A DNA stretch of 64,000 nt, taken from Hyphodiscus hymeniophilus. Its lineage: Eukaryota > Ascomycota > Leotiomycetes > Helotiales > Hyphodiscaceae. The translations under genes were made by a program, and so were the position numbers. This document shows, one piece after another, positions 24,046-36,393 of this stretch. The stretch covers positions 2,356,001 to 2,420,000 of the forward strand of contig VNKQ01000003.1 in NCBI GenBank assembly GCA_016508695.1, in the 5' to 3' direction. The notes below the pieces were generated by a model that was not told the DNA's origin, ran no database searches, and worked only from the letters and a program-made list of their open reading frames with translations. Position 1 is the first letter of the stretch; every line of letters begins with the position of its first letter.

Positions 24046-25119
24046 ATCCGGGACTGGGACATTGCTTGATGATGATCCTCGCTGGAGGCTGGTCGGTGGT
24101 TCCCTCTTCCTCTTTGCAGCAGTTTCTGGTCCAGAATCCAGATCCCACAGGAAGGTGGATGCCCCTGTTGAGCCGGTCCTCTATTCCAAGAGTCCTCGTC
24201 CCCATCCCCATTCCCGTCCCAGCACTTGATATTCCCTGTCGCCTGTTGATATGCAGCAATACAACGCGAGAGTGACGCGCTACTGGGTCCCGTCCTGGGG
24301 TACGGAAATACTCCGTAAGAAATAAGAATCTGCAGCGCTACCGTCGGATGAGGTTTGCGGATGGTGCTGTACCTCCGTACTTGCACAGGAACTCTGATAC
24401 TGTTGGTTCGGATTCTATATATCAAACAATGAAAGCCTCAGCCGTGCAGTCTGCAGAAGCTCATGGCCGACTAGAGAGCTGTCCTGATCGAAGGCGTTAG
24501 GCTTGCGTGGTGAACTGGGTAAAGATGCTCCCGGGTCTAGAATGCCCCACGGCCCCTGAACTCGACGATCCCTACAGGGTCCTTGGTATCCTTTTACTTC
24601 CAATGCTACGTTAGGATCTCAACTATTACCTTGGTAACCATAATGGAATCAAATGATACCTCCGTAGACAGTCGATACAATAATAGATCGCTTTCCAAAT
24701 AAGATCTGCAGAGTCAGATTCTGGAGGTAATTGCGTTATGATTATCAAAGCAGGACCGAATGAGGACGCTATTTGAGCCAGTTAAGGATGCGAATCCTGG
24801 GGAGTACCACCCAGGGTCGGGGCGCTACTCCGTAGGCATCCTCAATGGTTGTAACTTGTCTCTTCTTTGCAGTTACAGTATTACTTCGTACTCAGTCGTC
24901 GTGTGAAGGAAAAAAAGCATCCTGAGGCCAGAAGCCTCATCACCATGCATTAATGCCGAGTTCATTGTAGGCTGTATGTACCAAGGCGACGACGTCGACG
25001 TCGCTGGGTCTCTTCTGCCGTGAATGGGACATGCATCGGAGACACTGGAGCTTGCCCCGTACAAGATAGTACCTAAGGGTAGACGCGTTCCTGGAGGGAA
25101 GAACCTTGGGATCATGTCC

Positions 25120-25224
25120 ATATTTCCTCTTTTTGTTCTTCTTCTCCTTTCTTTTTCGTTCCTTCTCTCTTTCTTTCTGTCTGTCTTTCTTGCTTTCTTT
25201 CTTTCTTTCTTCCTTCCTTCCTCA
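25120..25224. repeat. Polypyrimidine tract with (TTTC)n core
   Basis: About 105 bp almost entirely C/T on the plus strand, with runs of TTTC and TTCC units, ending in CAG. Composition of this kind produces spurious Leu/Phe/Ser open frames. Confidence 0.85.
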
Positions 25225-27399
25225 GACCATCGTGGACTGGCGGATGTGGGCGAGGTGCGAGGATGTGCAGAGATGTGTTCCTTTTGGGGATTGGGATCGT
25301 CTGCCGATGTGCGATTAGGGAAGTTTATTTTAGCTTCGTGCGGGCGGGTAGTGTCAGGATTCAGGAGTCAGGACTCTCCGACTCGGACTCAGGTACCAAC
25401 TACTACAGACTACAGTAGTACTACTCCCCTCGCACCCAGTGTTCCTAGTCGGCAGTAGGCAGTTTGGCTTAACTTATTAGCATGAGAGAGTACGTACAGT
25501 AGTTGAGAGGGAAAGTAGTTTCGCTCCGCGCGGTCAGGCCCGCTTTGTTTGTGTCGGGAGGATTTGGAGAGTGGGGGAGAGAGTGCTAACACTGCTAATA
25601 AGTCATAAGTGAGTCTGTTTCTCTTGGCTCAGTATTACTCTGAGTTAATTTAGTCGTAAATGTCTTCTGTTCCTGCGTGCGTGGCTTTGTTTGAGGCTTG
25701 CGCGGTGCAGCCCGTGGTGATGGGATGTGCCTTTCTGGTGCACCATGCCACTATCACGACTGAGGCTTCGAAGATCTCATGCAAGTGAGCGACCTAATCC
25801 CTGAGACCAAGACAAGACAAGACACACCGGATGTTGGAGACGCCGGTCTTGCGCTTATGTGTGACCTTTTTGGAGAGTTGTGGAAGTTATTGTACAGGCT
25901 TGACAATAGTGACTTAGTGAGTCTGAATGGAGTCTGAGTCGGAGTTTAACGAGTGGGTGTACAGTCGAGTCTTTCTATAAGGATCGTCTTTTATTGTGTA
26001 TACACTCCAAGGAAGGCATGGTTACGAAGGACATTCGCAATCGTCGTTGGCGAACAGACGTCCATGGCCGTGCGGATTCTGCGCCGGAGATTTAATGGAA
26101 GCGGGAACGTTGAAGGAGTATATGTGATTCCCGAAGTAGAAAGAAAGGCTTCTGCATTTCAATACAAAATGGCACCATTTCTGTCGGGGAAGGCGATAGG
26201 AGATCATAGCAGCTTTACTATTAGAACCTAATGTAGTCGGCTCTTTTGAGAGTCTGAATGCCCTCTCTTCTCGGCATCAGAATCAACCAATGGTACCTCA
26301 AAACCTGCTAACCATCATATGAAGCTATTCTGATAAGTGTCATAGTATCTATTAATAGCATTAAATATTTTCTACGACTTTCATGAACTCTACAACTTGA
26401 TGATAAAGAAGGGGCATACGATCAGAATCAGTAGATAAATAGATCTATGGGTCTCCAGAGAAAAATCGCACGGAGAAACCTACCTACCGGTAGATAACCC
26501 GCCTATGCTTAAGCCTAAGCCTCATTAGTCGCGAGTCGCGGCCCCTGGGATCCTAAAGGAAAGGGGGAGAGTCAGAGTTCGATAATCAGGAGTTCTAAAC
26601 ACGCCTGCTAGGGACGGGGAGAGAGCAGAGAGGGCTTCAATTTTCAAGACGTGGCTTGGCTGGGGGTCATGCCGGCAGTGTCCATCTCGAGGCTGGATGC
26701 ATCCGCTCCTACTCGCTAGAGGGTTTCGAAACAACTACCTTCCGTGCCTTTAGCTACCTTAGCAAACCTCAAGGGCTCATGATGACCTGGTGGACCTCTC
26801 GGAAGAGAAACACACGAACGCAGACCCTAGTGATTAGTTGCGGATCTAGAGTTCCAGTGCATGCAAAGCGCACTGCTTACGGTGGGCTCAGTGAGAAGCG
26901 GATACTTGCTCATCCAGTTCCGAGAACCAGGTAAGTAACCTCAGGACGTTCGAATGTCGCCGACCGAAAAGCAAACCTCATCACCAACAATCACATCCAT
27001 GCACCGAGCGAGTGTGTAAAGTCCAAGTCTGGTATTAAGGTATATGCCTTCTATCATCATGTACTACCAGATCCGATTCCATTGATTCCATGCATGCTTC
27101 GCTCCCCCCGATATAATACAACCGTGCCTTATCGTGCCATCGAATGATCTTTCTTTCTTTCCTCCGTGCCACCCCGCGCACAAGGTGCCAAAGAGGTGTC
27201 ACATCTCACAGCAGCTGCACCCCGAAGCCGTGGCCACATCCCGAATCCGTGGTCAACATGCACTGGCAGCGGCGTCTCTGTGAAACGTAACCTGAAATCT
27301 AACGTGGCTCTTTGCGTCCCCATCAATCTTCGTATTGTCTGCAACGAGAAACAAACTTGACCCTCTCCTACTCGAGGGCCTTGACGACTCGGGGCTTGG

Positions 27400-30300
27400 C
27401 TATTCATCATCCGAATCAGCCATTGGGGTATCAGAAGCATCACCATTCGCAGTAGCTGGCGAATCGTCCTGTGGTGCAGCTGCAGGTGCATCATCGTCCT
27501 CATCCTCGTCTTCCGATACCACAGCTCGCCGGCTCTTGCGCTTGACAGCAGGCGTGGCCTCTGCTTCGTCGTCGGACCCGGCATCGACGTCCATTCTCGC
27601 ATGTTCTTCGTCTCCAAACACATCATCATCCATAGCTTGTCTCGCCTCAGCAGCGCCGTCGTCTCCTTCGCTATCACTCTCCACCACGATCTCACTACTC
27701 TTGTACTTGCTGGGTTTCTCCACCGGGTTCTTCTTTCCCAATCGTCTCCGCTTCTTCCCACGCTTCTCGTCATCGCTTTCACCATCTCGTGATTTGGCTC
27801 GACTCTTCCGTTTGGGCTCCACGCCACTGTCTTCATCATCCGTGATACCTTCTTCGTTCTTCTTTTTACGTTTTCCACCCGTTCCTGCAGCGCGCGGCTT
27901 CTTCTTTCTCTTGACCCTCTCGCCAGTCTCACTGTCTGTCGTCATCTCCGCAGCCTCAACAGCCCGTGCTTCCTCTGCCCTTGATTCGGCAAGTTCACGA
28001 TCTTTCTTGGTAATCTCAGCTCTCTCCTCCGCAATCTTGAGTTTTCGTTCTCGTTCGGCATCCTCGGCTGCTTTCTTTGCTGCCTCACGCTTTTTGAGCT
28101 CTTCTTCTCGTTGAAGTTTTGCGATATTGATTCTTTCGGCGTTCTTCTCCTCGTACTCTTTCTGTGCTTGGATTGAACGCTCGAGTTGCCTGCGCATAGT
28201 ATTTCGGGCCATGTTTGCTCGCTGTTCAATATCGTGCTTGGGATATGGTGTCTGCGGATGTTGAGCTATTGAGTCCAGGGATTCGATTGCTTCTTCGAGA
28301 CCGGAAGCTGCTGCTTGGACTTCCGCGAGCGTTCTTTGAACCTCTGGCATTTGGTAGACAGTAGTGGCTAGTTGGATTTGTACGAACGCGACATTAAATT
28401 TAAAGAAGATTTGATCTGGCGAAACTTCAAGGGCCTGTGGATTGATTAGCATACGTTTCGGCCAGTGACCACAACGGACTGACCTTCTGGGAGTAATCCA
28501 GGGCATTCTTGAATGCCTGCAAATTTTTCTCAGCTTTACCTCTAGCCAGCCAAGTGCGCCCGAGACAAGCCAAAATCGATGGATCTTGAGAACGGTCCTT
28601 TGCAAGCGCGGCCTCGTAGTGTTCAATCGCCTTCGCATATTGTCGCAACTCAGCAAATATGTGACCCAGATTGACAAAGACAGCAGCGTCCTTGACAGTT
28701 TCCCGAACTTTAACGAATATTTGCAACGCAGTCTTGTGATCCTTTTTGTCTTCTACAAGCGCAATCGCGATACCTTGAGCAGCATATGCATTCTTCGGGT
28801 CCAGTTGTAAAGCTTTATCAAAAAACTCCACAGCTCTGACGTACTGGGCGCTTCGCTTTTGTTTCTCTTGCTCGGTCTCTCGACGCATTTCTCGTGCAGT
28901 CATAAGATAAAGATTGCCCATACCAATCAAAGCATACCGATCATGCTTCTCATAATTCTGTAGCGTGTGTTTGTAATGGCGTAACTCGGGGTCTTCGGCC
29001 ACAGTGGTTGGGCGTTTTCGGCCATGGGCTCTTCCAAGATACCATCCATACAAGGCTCGCACTTCTAGATCCGCTGAGAACTCTTGATAAAGCTTCGTGA
29101 CTGCTTTGGGGCCATCATCGGTTGGGTTCTGACGCAGATTGATGTACGCCAAGCGCGTTCTCACATCTGTGTAGTCGCTGTGTCGAACAAGCAGGCCTTC
29201 ATAGACATTCTTGGCCTCATCAAGCAGTCCTTGAGCCTCGTAGGTTCGGCCAAGGTTGAAACCAATCGTAGTAACTAGGGCATCGGTGTCCATTTCCTCT
29301 TGCTTGTCTCCGATTTTCGTGCAAGCGTTCATAGCAGTCTGGAACATGTCACGAGCCTGGTCGTATTTCTCAACTTGGTAATGGAAGCAACCTATGTTAT
29401 TGAGCAGCTGAGGAGGGAGGTTTTCTCGAAGATTGTTCTTCCATGCAGCCACCTCGTCGGGGTCTTCAGGCTTGTCATCTTGGGGAAGCTGGTCAAGTTG
29501 CATCTGCTCAACCTGTTGTAAGCACTGTAGGCTCTTCTCCGGTTGCTCGGTCTCGTAGAGTCGTGCCAGATTCAGCAATACCGACGCATCTGGAACGAGG
29601 TTCTTCTTTGGGTCCTTCCAGGCAGTCCGAACATTCTCGAGATACCCGATTGCTTTCTTGAACTCAGCTGTCTTCTCATCCTTCGAAGTACTTGGGGGAC
29701 TGCTGAACACTTCCTCCGCATAGAGGGTTCCAAGCAGAATCATCGCCTCAATGTTCTTTGATTGTTGAATCATTTTCTCCAATCTCAACTTTGCTTCGCC
29801 AAAATCTCCTTTCAACACTGACAATTGAGCAGCACCAAATTTTGCCGGGAGGTATCCTCGATCAGCACCACCTCGAGCTTCGTCAGCCCTTCTATAGTAG
29901 TCCGCCGCACGCTCGTAGTCATCGGTGTAATGCTCCTTCTTTGCAAGCAGATACCATCCATCACTAGCAATCGCATTGACATCTGTGAATTGGATTGCTT
30001 TGTGTGAGAGGGTATCAACATTCGGGAAAGACTTTCGGGACAAGAAGTAGTTGGCGAAGGTGGCACAAGTTAAGGGAAGGTCTTTGTCGACTTTGAAGGC
30101 TTTCTGCGTGTACTCCGTCATGGCCTTCTTGTACAATTGAATGAATTCTGGGCCATTCGTAGGAACGTGTGCGCTGGCATCGAGGTAGAATAGTCCAAGG
30201 AGGATATTCGCAATCTTTGAATCAGGGTTAATCTCCAGCGCACGCTCCCAAGCAGTCTTTGCATCTTCTTTGTACCCCAGCTGCCAGAAACAACAACCTA

Positions 30301-31084
30301 TGCCAATTCGTGGGTCGGGGTCTATCAAATCTGGCATCTTGTGTAAAGCTTCTTGGTAACCCTCCAAAGCATCCGCATGTTTACCCAGCGAGAACAAGGC
30401 TCGTGACTTTCCTAGCACAGCCATCATATTTCTACCTTGTGAGACTCGTATCGCGTCTTCGAATGACTTCAAAGAAGCTCGCAGGATCTCGGCCTTCTCA
30501 GCATCGATTGCGCCCGGATTTGAAGATTTCGCTGGTGGTTGTAGAGAAGCCTTGAGCAGTTGGAGGACGCCACGTGCCAGGAACAATGGTGGGAAAGCGG
30601 GATTGATGCGTGAAGCCTCATTGAGTGTGGAGGTGGAGAGGTTCAGATAGTATTCCTTTGTTTTTGCCTCGGAGACCAAAGCTCCTTCAGGCGCAACACG
30701 AGGAGCTTCCCTGCTCTTCCAGAGATACATCCAGCATAGACAACTCTGCATGCTAAGTTTCTCCTTCTGCCCCCCCCTCATTGCCTGTCCTCCCTTTATG
30801 AGCATTTCAATAGCATGGTCAACCTTCTTCTGCTTCGCATATGCCAGGGAGACCGTCATCCAGTATGTGCGCGCGGCACCCTCATTTTCAAGCAGTGTAC
30901 ACAGTTCGGTCGGGTCGTCGAGGAGGTCTTCGAGATCGACTTCGACAGCTTGATCATCATCCTCGCCTTGGACCGGAATATCGATTGCGGAAGGTATGTC
31001 GGAGAATCGCTTGCTGATCACTCTTGCGCCGGGAGAATGTAGTGTGCCATAGCCATTCGTTCCGCCATTGACTTTGGTCGCCAT
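27400..31084 (-). CDS. CTR9: Paf1 complex subunit CTR9 (TPR protein)
   Basis: Two exons, 31084-28484 and 28434-27400; a 49-nt intron joins ALDYSQK to ALEVSPDQIFF. 1211 aa. The N-terminal about 900 residues are a string of tetratricopeptide repeats, for example LLNNIGCFHYQVEKYDQAR, VFVNLGHIFAELRQYAKAI and ILACLGRTWLARGKAEKNL. Next comes a long charged coiled coil (NAERINIAKLQREEELKKRE), then a highly acidic/basic C-terminal tail with KKRRRLGKK-like nuclear localisation signals ending in PMADSDDE. This architecture and length are those of Ctr9, the scaffold of the RNA polymerase II-associated Paf1 complex in elongation and histone H2B/H3 modification. It is followed by the STH1/SNF2 gene on the same strand. 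Confidence 0.95.
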
Positions 31085-31985
31085 GTTGAAAGTACCTAAA
31101 GGTCTGAGAGGAGAGAGAAAATTGGTAAGAGTCGCGACGCTGAAGGGCGCGTCTAAGACACTCGGTCCTTTAGTAGAGATAGATTTCAGGAGCGAATCAT
31201 CTGCACATCATCAAAGATTACCTGAAGTACGGTTTGTTTTTGAAATGAAAAGAAGTGAGGACTGTTGGAGTTGCGAGACGCTCGTGTGTGCTATCGAGAA
31301 CAAAGTCTCTTGATGAGGCTGTCCAGTTCGACAACGATTTCATGAGGCTGAATTAGCGTCAAACTAGCCAAATCGGGCGCAGAGCGCTGATAAAGTGAGT
31401 AAACTCTACGAATAATTAGGTAGATGAATAATGTAGTGAGAATGTAGCTCATACCAAGCCTTAGTATATGCTTGTCAGGATAAAATGGCAAATTGTGCGA
31501 GACGTACTTTTGGTTGGCATATTTGGCTGGTTTTTCAATAGCGAAAGCAGCCAATGCCTAGCAAAGTGAAAGTTGACGCTTCACACAGCCTATTTGAATG
31601 CAGGACGATCTCTAACTTTATTAAAGATTCTAGGTAGCATAATGGAATGGGACTCTGTGAAGATTTGAGTAATGGTGGGAAGGTATTCTCCGTGACTGAA
31701 TGAAAACCCGAATGATCAACAACGATATCACAAGTTCATCGGCTCGATTTGGTCATCTATTATAAAGTACAATCTAGGCAAAGACATCGCATCGCCTCAG
31801 CCAGTATGCTGTTATTTCGCCCAAAGATGCAGTGTTTCCCAGGTAATTTCTTCTGCATGTAAACAACGCCAAACGCAAGAGTGTCCAAAGTCAGGCGCCC
31901 AAGGAAGCAACCCACCAGACCAGCCAGAATGCTATTCCTCCGTACACCCGCGCATCTTATCGTAAAGGGATCCAGTACCATATAA
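31085..31985. other. Intergenic region with a possible small gene
   Basis: Promoter of CTR9 and 3' flank of the SNF2-type gene. A possible small membrane-protein gene (31291-31640, minus) is listed separately. From 31641 to 31985 nothing is seen. Confidence 0.4.
31291..31640 (-). CDS. Possible small membrane protein, exon structure unresolved
   Basis: Tentative. An ATG at 31640 opens MLPRIFNKVRDRPAFK and then stops. After a TTTGCTAG acceptor-like site the minus strand is open again from about 31554 to 31291, with AAFAIEKPAKYANQK, a hydrophobic segment SYILTTLFIYLII, and a tail ending IKRLCSR. GTACGT and GTATGA donor-like sites and CTAAT/ACTAAG branch-like sites suggest further small introns. 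No family is recognised. A transcript would be needed to accept it. Confidence 0.22.
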
Positions 31986-34900
31986 TCACTCATCATCATC
32001 GCTCTGCTGACCGCTACTGCCACCATTCGCAAATTGGGAATTACCGCTGTTGAATGTGAGCTTCAACTTGGTGGCAGGTGCAGGAGTACCGTTGGTGGTG
32101 GTAGGAGCAGTTGAGCCGCCATTGCGAGAAGAATCATCGACATCGTTGAGTTCGGGGTGTTCGCTAATCTCATCAAGAATTCGAGACTCTAGGGCATTCT
32201 GGAACATGTTAGCTAGTCCTGGAATTCTGGATATCTTGTACTACGTACCTCGATAGAGACAGCATCGACATAGATCAAGCTGCCGTCCTCATTGTATGTC
32301 TTCGCATTTCGGCAAAGCAATTGTACGTCCTTTTTCAAATCGTTGAGACCAAGATACTCTTCCTTCTTGATCTTCTTCTCGATGATCTTCATGGAAATGG
32401 GGTCCTTGATGAGAACATAGTAGTCGGGGTAATCTCTTTTGGATGGCAAATTGACAAACGGTCCAACGATGAGACGTGGTCCATGCTCTTCGTCCGATCC
32501 ATCAGATCCACTATCATCAGCAGAGGCAGATTCGAGATTCATCAAGGCATCGTAAACGCTGCGAAGACTGTTCTGGAGCGTGCTTCGATGCTTGCTGCTG
32601 AGGCCATCACCGTTTGCAGGAACTCTGGCTCGGCTAGGTCCACCACGCTTTCGTTTGGCAGGTGGCTCATCATCAACTTCTTCAGCCTTGCGCTTCTCAG
32701 GCTTTACAATCTTCCGAGTACGTCCCTTTTTAGGCGTGGGTTCTGGCTCTTCCGTACTGTCGCGACTTCCAGCCGGAGAGTTCTCAATGGAACCTGGGAT
32801 TTCACCAGATCTCTTCATTCTGTTTTGTTCACGGCGGTCTTTGCGGGCGGCTTTGCGAGCAGCTGCAGCTTCTGGCGAGTCCTCATCATCGTCCACAGCA
32901 TTAAGCCACTGCTCTTCGGTGAGGCCATCATCATACTTGACACGGGTTCGCTCTCGTTGACCACGGCCTTGAATGGCCTCAGGTTCGTCCGAAATGGGGT
33001 TACCATCAGACATGTAAATCTCGGGTAGCTCGCTTTCGGCCATGAGACGTGGGACTTTCTTGCTGCCAGGAAGATTGCCATAAGTCATATCCTTGGCTCT
33101 CTGTTCGTCCATTTCCTTGAAGACCTGGAGTTCGTCATCTGAACGTGCGAGAATCATGTTGAGTTCTTCGTCATCCATTTCTTCTTGCTCCAAAGACTCG
33201 GCAGCATCTGCAGTCTCCAACATAACACGTAACATTGCGTCACGATCAGTCTCTGAAGACTTGTTGTCGAATCGACCAGCCTGGATAACCTTTCCGTCCA
33301 TGTCAAGCTTGTACTTTGCACGTTCTAGAATCTTCTCCTCAACCGAGTTTGAGCTAATCAGTCGGAGAATGCGGACCTCGTTCTTCTGACCAATACGATG
33401 AGCACGATCCTGAGCCTGCAAATCTTGATGAGGATTCCAGTCAGAGTCGTAAATAATAACCGTATCGGCAGTCTGCAGATTCAAGCCAAGACCACCAGCA
33501 CGAGTAGAGAGTAAGAACATGAAGTAAGGCGAGTCGGGGGCATTGAATTCGCGAAGGAGATCCGAACGGTCGTCAGACTTTGTCGTACCGTCCAATCGCA
33601 GGAAACTGATATTTCGGTACCGAAGATAGTCCTCCATGATGTCCATAATGGCAGTCATTTGGAAGAACATCAACACTCTGTGGCCAGTCTTCTGGTACTT
33701 TGGAAGAACACGATCGAGGAGCTCAAATTTTCCAGCGGTTCTCCATAACAGGTCATTGCTGATGCTCATCGGGTTCATCTGATTTTCAACCTCATCGAAG
33801 ACGAACGGATGATTGCAAAGCTTTCGGAGTTGCATGATCATATTGCTGAGGCCACGAGCACCAGTCTTTCCGCCCTTGCCGTCGCTGACAACGAGCTTGT
33901 TGTGCGTGACCATCTGCTTGTAAAGGCGGGCTTGCAAGGAAGAGAACTTGCACTTGATAACCTTCTCAGTCTTATCAGGCAAATCCTTCTCCACATCCTT
34001 CTTGAGACGACGCAACAAGAACGGTCGTAAGACCTTGTGAAGACGACGAATCACGAGGATTTGTTCTTCTTCTGTCAACTCCATCTTGTCCTGGCCACCA
34101 GTATTCGCAAAAGGTGTATTGAACCACTCATCGAAAGATTTGACGGATTTGAAGATCGTAGGGAGGACGAAGTTAAGCAAAGCCCACAACTCAGGGAGGT
34201 TGTTTTGCAGAGGGGTACCTGTGAGGATGAGACGGTATCGGGTTTGGTAGTACTGAGTTAGGGTGGCACTGAGCTTCGAAGAGGCGTTCTTCATGCGGTG
34301 ACCTTCGTCGATAATCATGTGGATCCATCTGATCTTGCTCAACACGGGCCTGTCCTTTATAATGTACTCGTACGTGGTCAAAAGAACCTGGAATTGACCG
34401 TAGCGCAATTGTTGCTGTTGCTGCTTTCGTGCGAGCGGAGGACCCTTGTAAACAACTCTCGTAATCGAAGGCGCCCATTTCTCGAACTCGAGATTCCAAT
34501 TGGTGAGAGTACTCAGAGGAACAATGACCAAGAAAGGACCATTTTGATGCTTGTGCTCGATGAGGTAGGTGATCAAACTGATGGTCTGGATGGTTTTACC
34601 GAGACCCATTTCATCTGCAAGAATGCCGTTCAAGTTGTTGTTATAAAGCGATATCATCCATTGCAGACCCTTTAGTTGGTATTCCTTCAAAGTGCCACCA
34701 ACCAAGATGGATGGTTGTTCGTTGACTTCTTCCTTAATACGATGTGCAACAGCATAGTAATCAATCTTTCGAGTATCTTGCTCTTCCTCCTCCTCGTCAT
34801 CAGAATCATCATCAATGAAGTCGTCGGCATCACCACCATATCGCTCAGCAGCCTTGCGTTGTTGCTCTTTGACGGAGGTCGCAAGTTGAGTCAAGAAGCC

Positions 34901-36393
34901 ATCGGTTTGCTTGAGCAAATGCGTAATACGAGTATCCTTGGCTTGGTCGAGCAATGCGAGGTAGGCTTCCTCGTCATTGGATTTCAAGGCTTGGAGACGT
35001 TGCTTTGCTGTACGCTCGACGCGCTTTTGCTCCTCCTTCTCGATATTTTGATGTTGCGCCAACATCATTCGGCCCAACTTCTGCATCTTCTGTCGTTGGT
35101 TCAGAGCAGCAGTGCTAACTTCTCGAGCATGATTGAGAACTGTGGTAAGGTAATCGGTGTGCTTCTTCTTCTCCCGAGTTTCACGAGCGTCGCGTTGCTG
35201 CTTCTCAAGTTTTTCGGTGATACGGGCCTCACGCAAGGACTGCTTCTTCATGCGTCTATACTGGCTTCGGTTGGCAGTCATCGCAAGATTGTCATATTGT
35301 ATCATCTGGCGACCAATTTTCTCCCGCAAAGCTCTCTGCTTAGCATACAAACCCAACATCTTCATCTCAATTAAAGCCTTTCGCTTCAGCGTGTCTTCTG
35401 GTACAAGATCATCGTTGCGAGTATCCAGATGGGCAATGTTGGCAGGAAGGGAACGGAGTTCGTTTAGTCGAGCTTGCATACGATTATACACAATTAATTC
35501 GCGATCACCTCGCAGCTTCTCGATATCGACGCCAGAAGGCATGGTGCTTGGAATCAAAGGTCGGTTCTCTCGCTTCTTGTGTGCCGTATAGCTGATCTTG
35601 TCTGCGAGACCTGCACGTGGTGATTTGAACCCAGTGTACTCGTGCTGTTTAAACTTGATAGCATCCTTCTCACCAGCTTCGGATTCACCATTGGTAGCGG
35701 GCTGACTCTCTTGTGATGCAGCTACAGCGGCAACAATCTGATCGACAGACGCAGACAACTTCTTTTGTTGGGCTGCGAAGAGCGACTGCTGAACCTGCTG
35801 TGGGATACCCTGGTTTTTTGAAAGACATTTGAAGGCAAATATCTGGTTCTTCAGAATCGTCAGTTGCTCCTGTGAGAAGTAGCCACTGCCAGCTTGTGTA
35901 TTTCGTTGCATAGCTGATTTCGGTGCGGATGAAGTCGCAGGCGATGTTGCGGGCATTGCGGTTTGTCCAAGGGATGTCGTAGATGGAGCTTGTGTGCTGG
36001 GAGAGGAACTTGTGGGACCAGCGGTTGCTGCACCATTCGCTCCATTTGTGGCAGCAGTAGTGTTGGGGGTCGGCTGCTTGTTTTGCATTTGTTGCTGTTG
36101 CTGCTGGGTGAACATGTTCTTCTGGTTTAGGTAAAGTTGCTGTTGTCGAAGATTGGAAAGGGTTTGATAGACTTTGAGGAATTCGGGGTCTTTTTCTGAT
36201 ATGCCAGATTTCTTCATCTGCTGATATTTCTTTTGAGGGTTAGCATAATCTGCAAGTAAGGGAAGCATTGCTAAGATGGTATGTAAGTGGATGTATTTAC
36301 ATGGAAAGCTTCTTTGATTTCTTGCTGAGACGTAGGTATGCCCGCAGCCGTGCCGGGCTGCTGGACAGCGGGGGCAGTCTGGACGGAAGCCAT
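31986..36393 (-). CDS. STH1: SNF2-family chromatin-remodelling ATPase (STH1/SNF2 type) with bromodomain
   Basis: Three exons: 36393-36301, 36229-32249, 32198-31986, giving 1428 aa. The open frame runs further upstream, but ATG 36393 plus a 71-nt intron with a TGCTAAC branch site gives EIKEAFHKYQQMKKSG, the family N-terminus. Domains in order: Gln-rich region; QLQ (SQEQLTILKNQIFAF, about 150); HSA helix (about 355-430); SNF2 ATPase with DEMGLGKT (about 569) and IIDEGH (about 672); helicase C with RAGGLGLNL and AQDRAHRIGQ (about 974); SnAC segment; AT-hook-like basic region with KRKRGGPSRARVP; bromodomain (about 1260-1365, LPSKRDYPDYYVLIKDPIS). The short C-terminal exon is acidic. This is the catalytic subunit of RSC or SWI/SNF; which of the two cannot be decided here. 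Confidence 0.95.

Larger units (their letters stand above)
21139..27399. other. 6.3-kb gene-poor region
   Basis: No open frame here has family resemblance or a believable exon chain on either strand. The stretch contains many simple-sequence tracts (CAG, TTGATTGG, AGCTKGT, TTTC, listed separately) and many scattered TACTCCGTA-like, AGTACT-rich segments around 23.5-25.5 kb. It is the combined upstream region of the 849-aa gene and 3' flank of CTR9, and could hold long UTRs or unannotated non-coding transcripts. Confidence 0.5.

Noticed and set aside
24405..24420. GGTTCGGATTC resembling a tRNA B box
   Set aside because: No matching A box or cloverleaf around it.
25024..25458. 144-aa plus-strand frame with a Leu/Phe/Ser run
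   Set aside because: Produced by the polypyrimidine repeat; low complexity.
26505..26525. TAAGCC repeats resembling telomere sequence
   Set aside because: Only two or three units and not the fungal TTAGGG motif; internal position.
27129..27932. 267-aa Arg-rich minus-strand frame
   Set aside because: Alternative frame of the CTR9 tail, running past its stop; no ATG-led exon model.
27335..28114. 259-aa Ser-rich frame on the plus strand
   Set aside because: Antisense shadow of the charged CTR9 C-terminus; no family resemblance.
34676..35374. 232-aa Leu-rich plus-strand frame
   Set aside because: Antisense shadow of the HSA/ATPase part of the SNF2-type gene.
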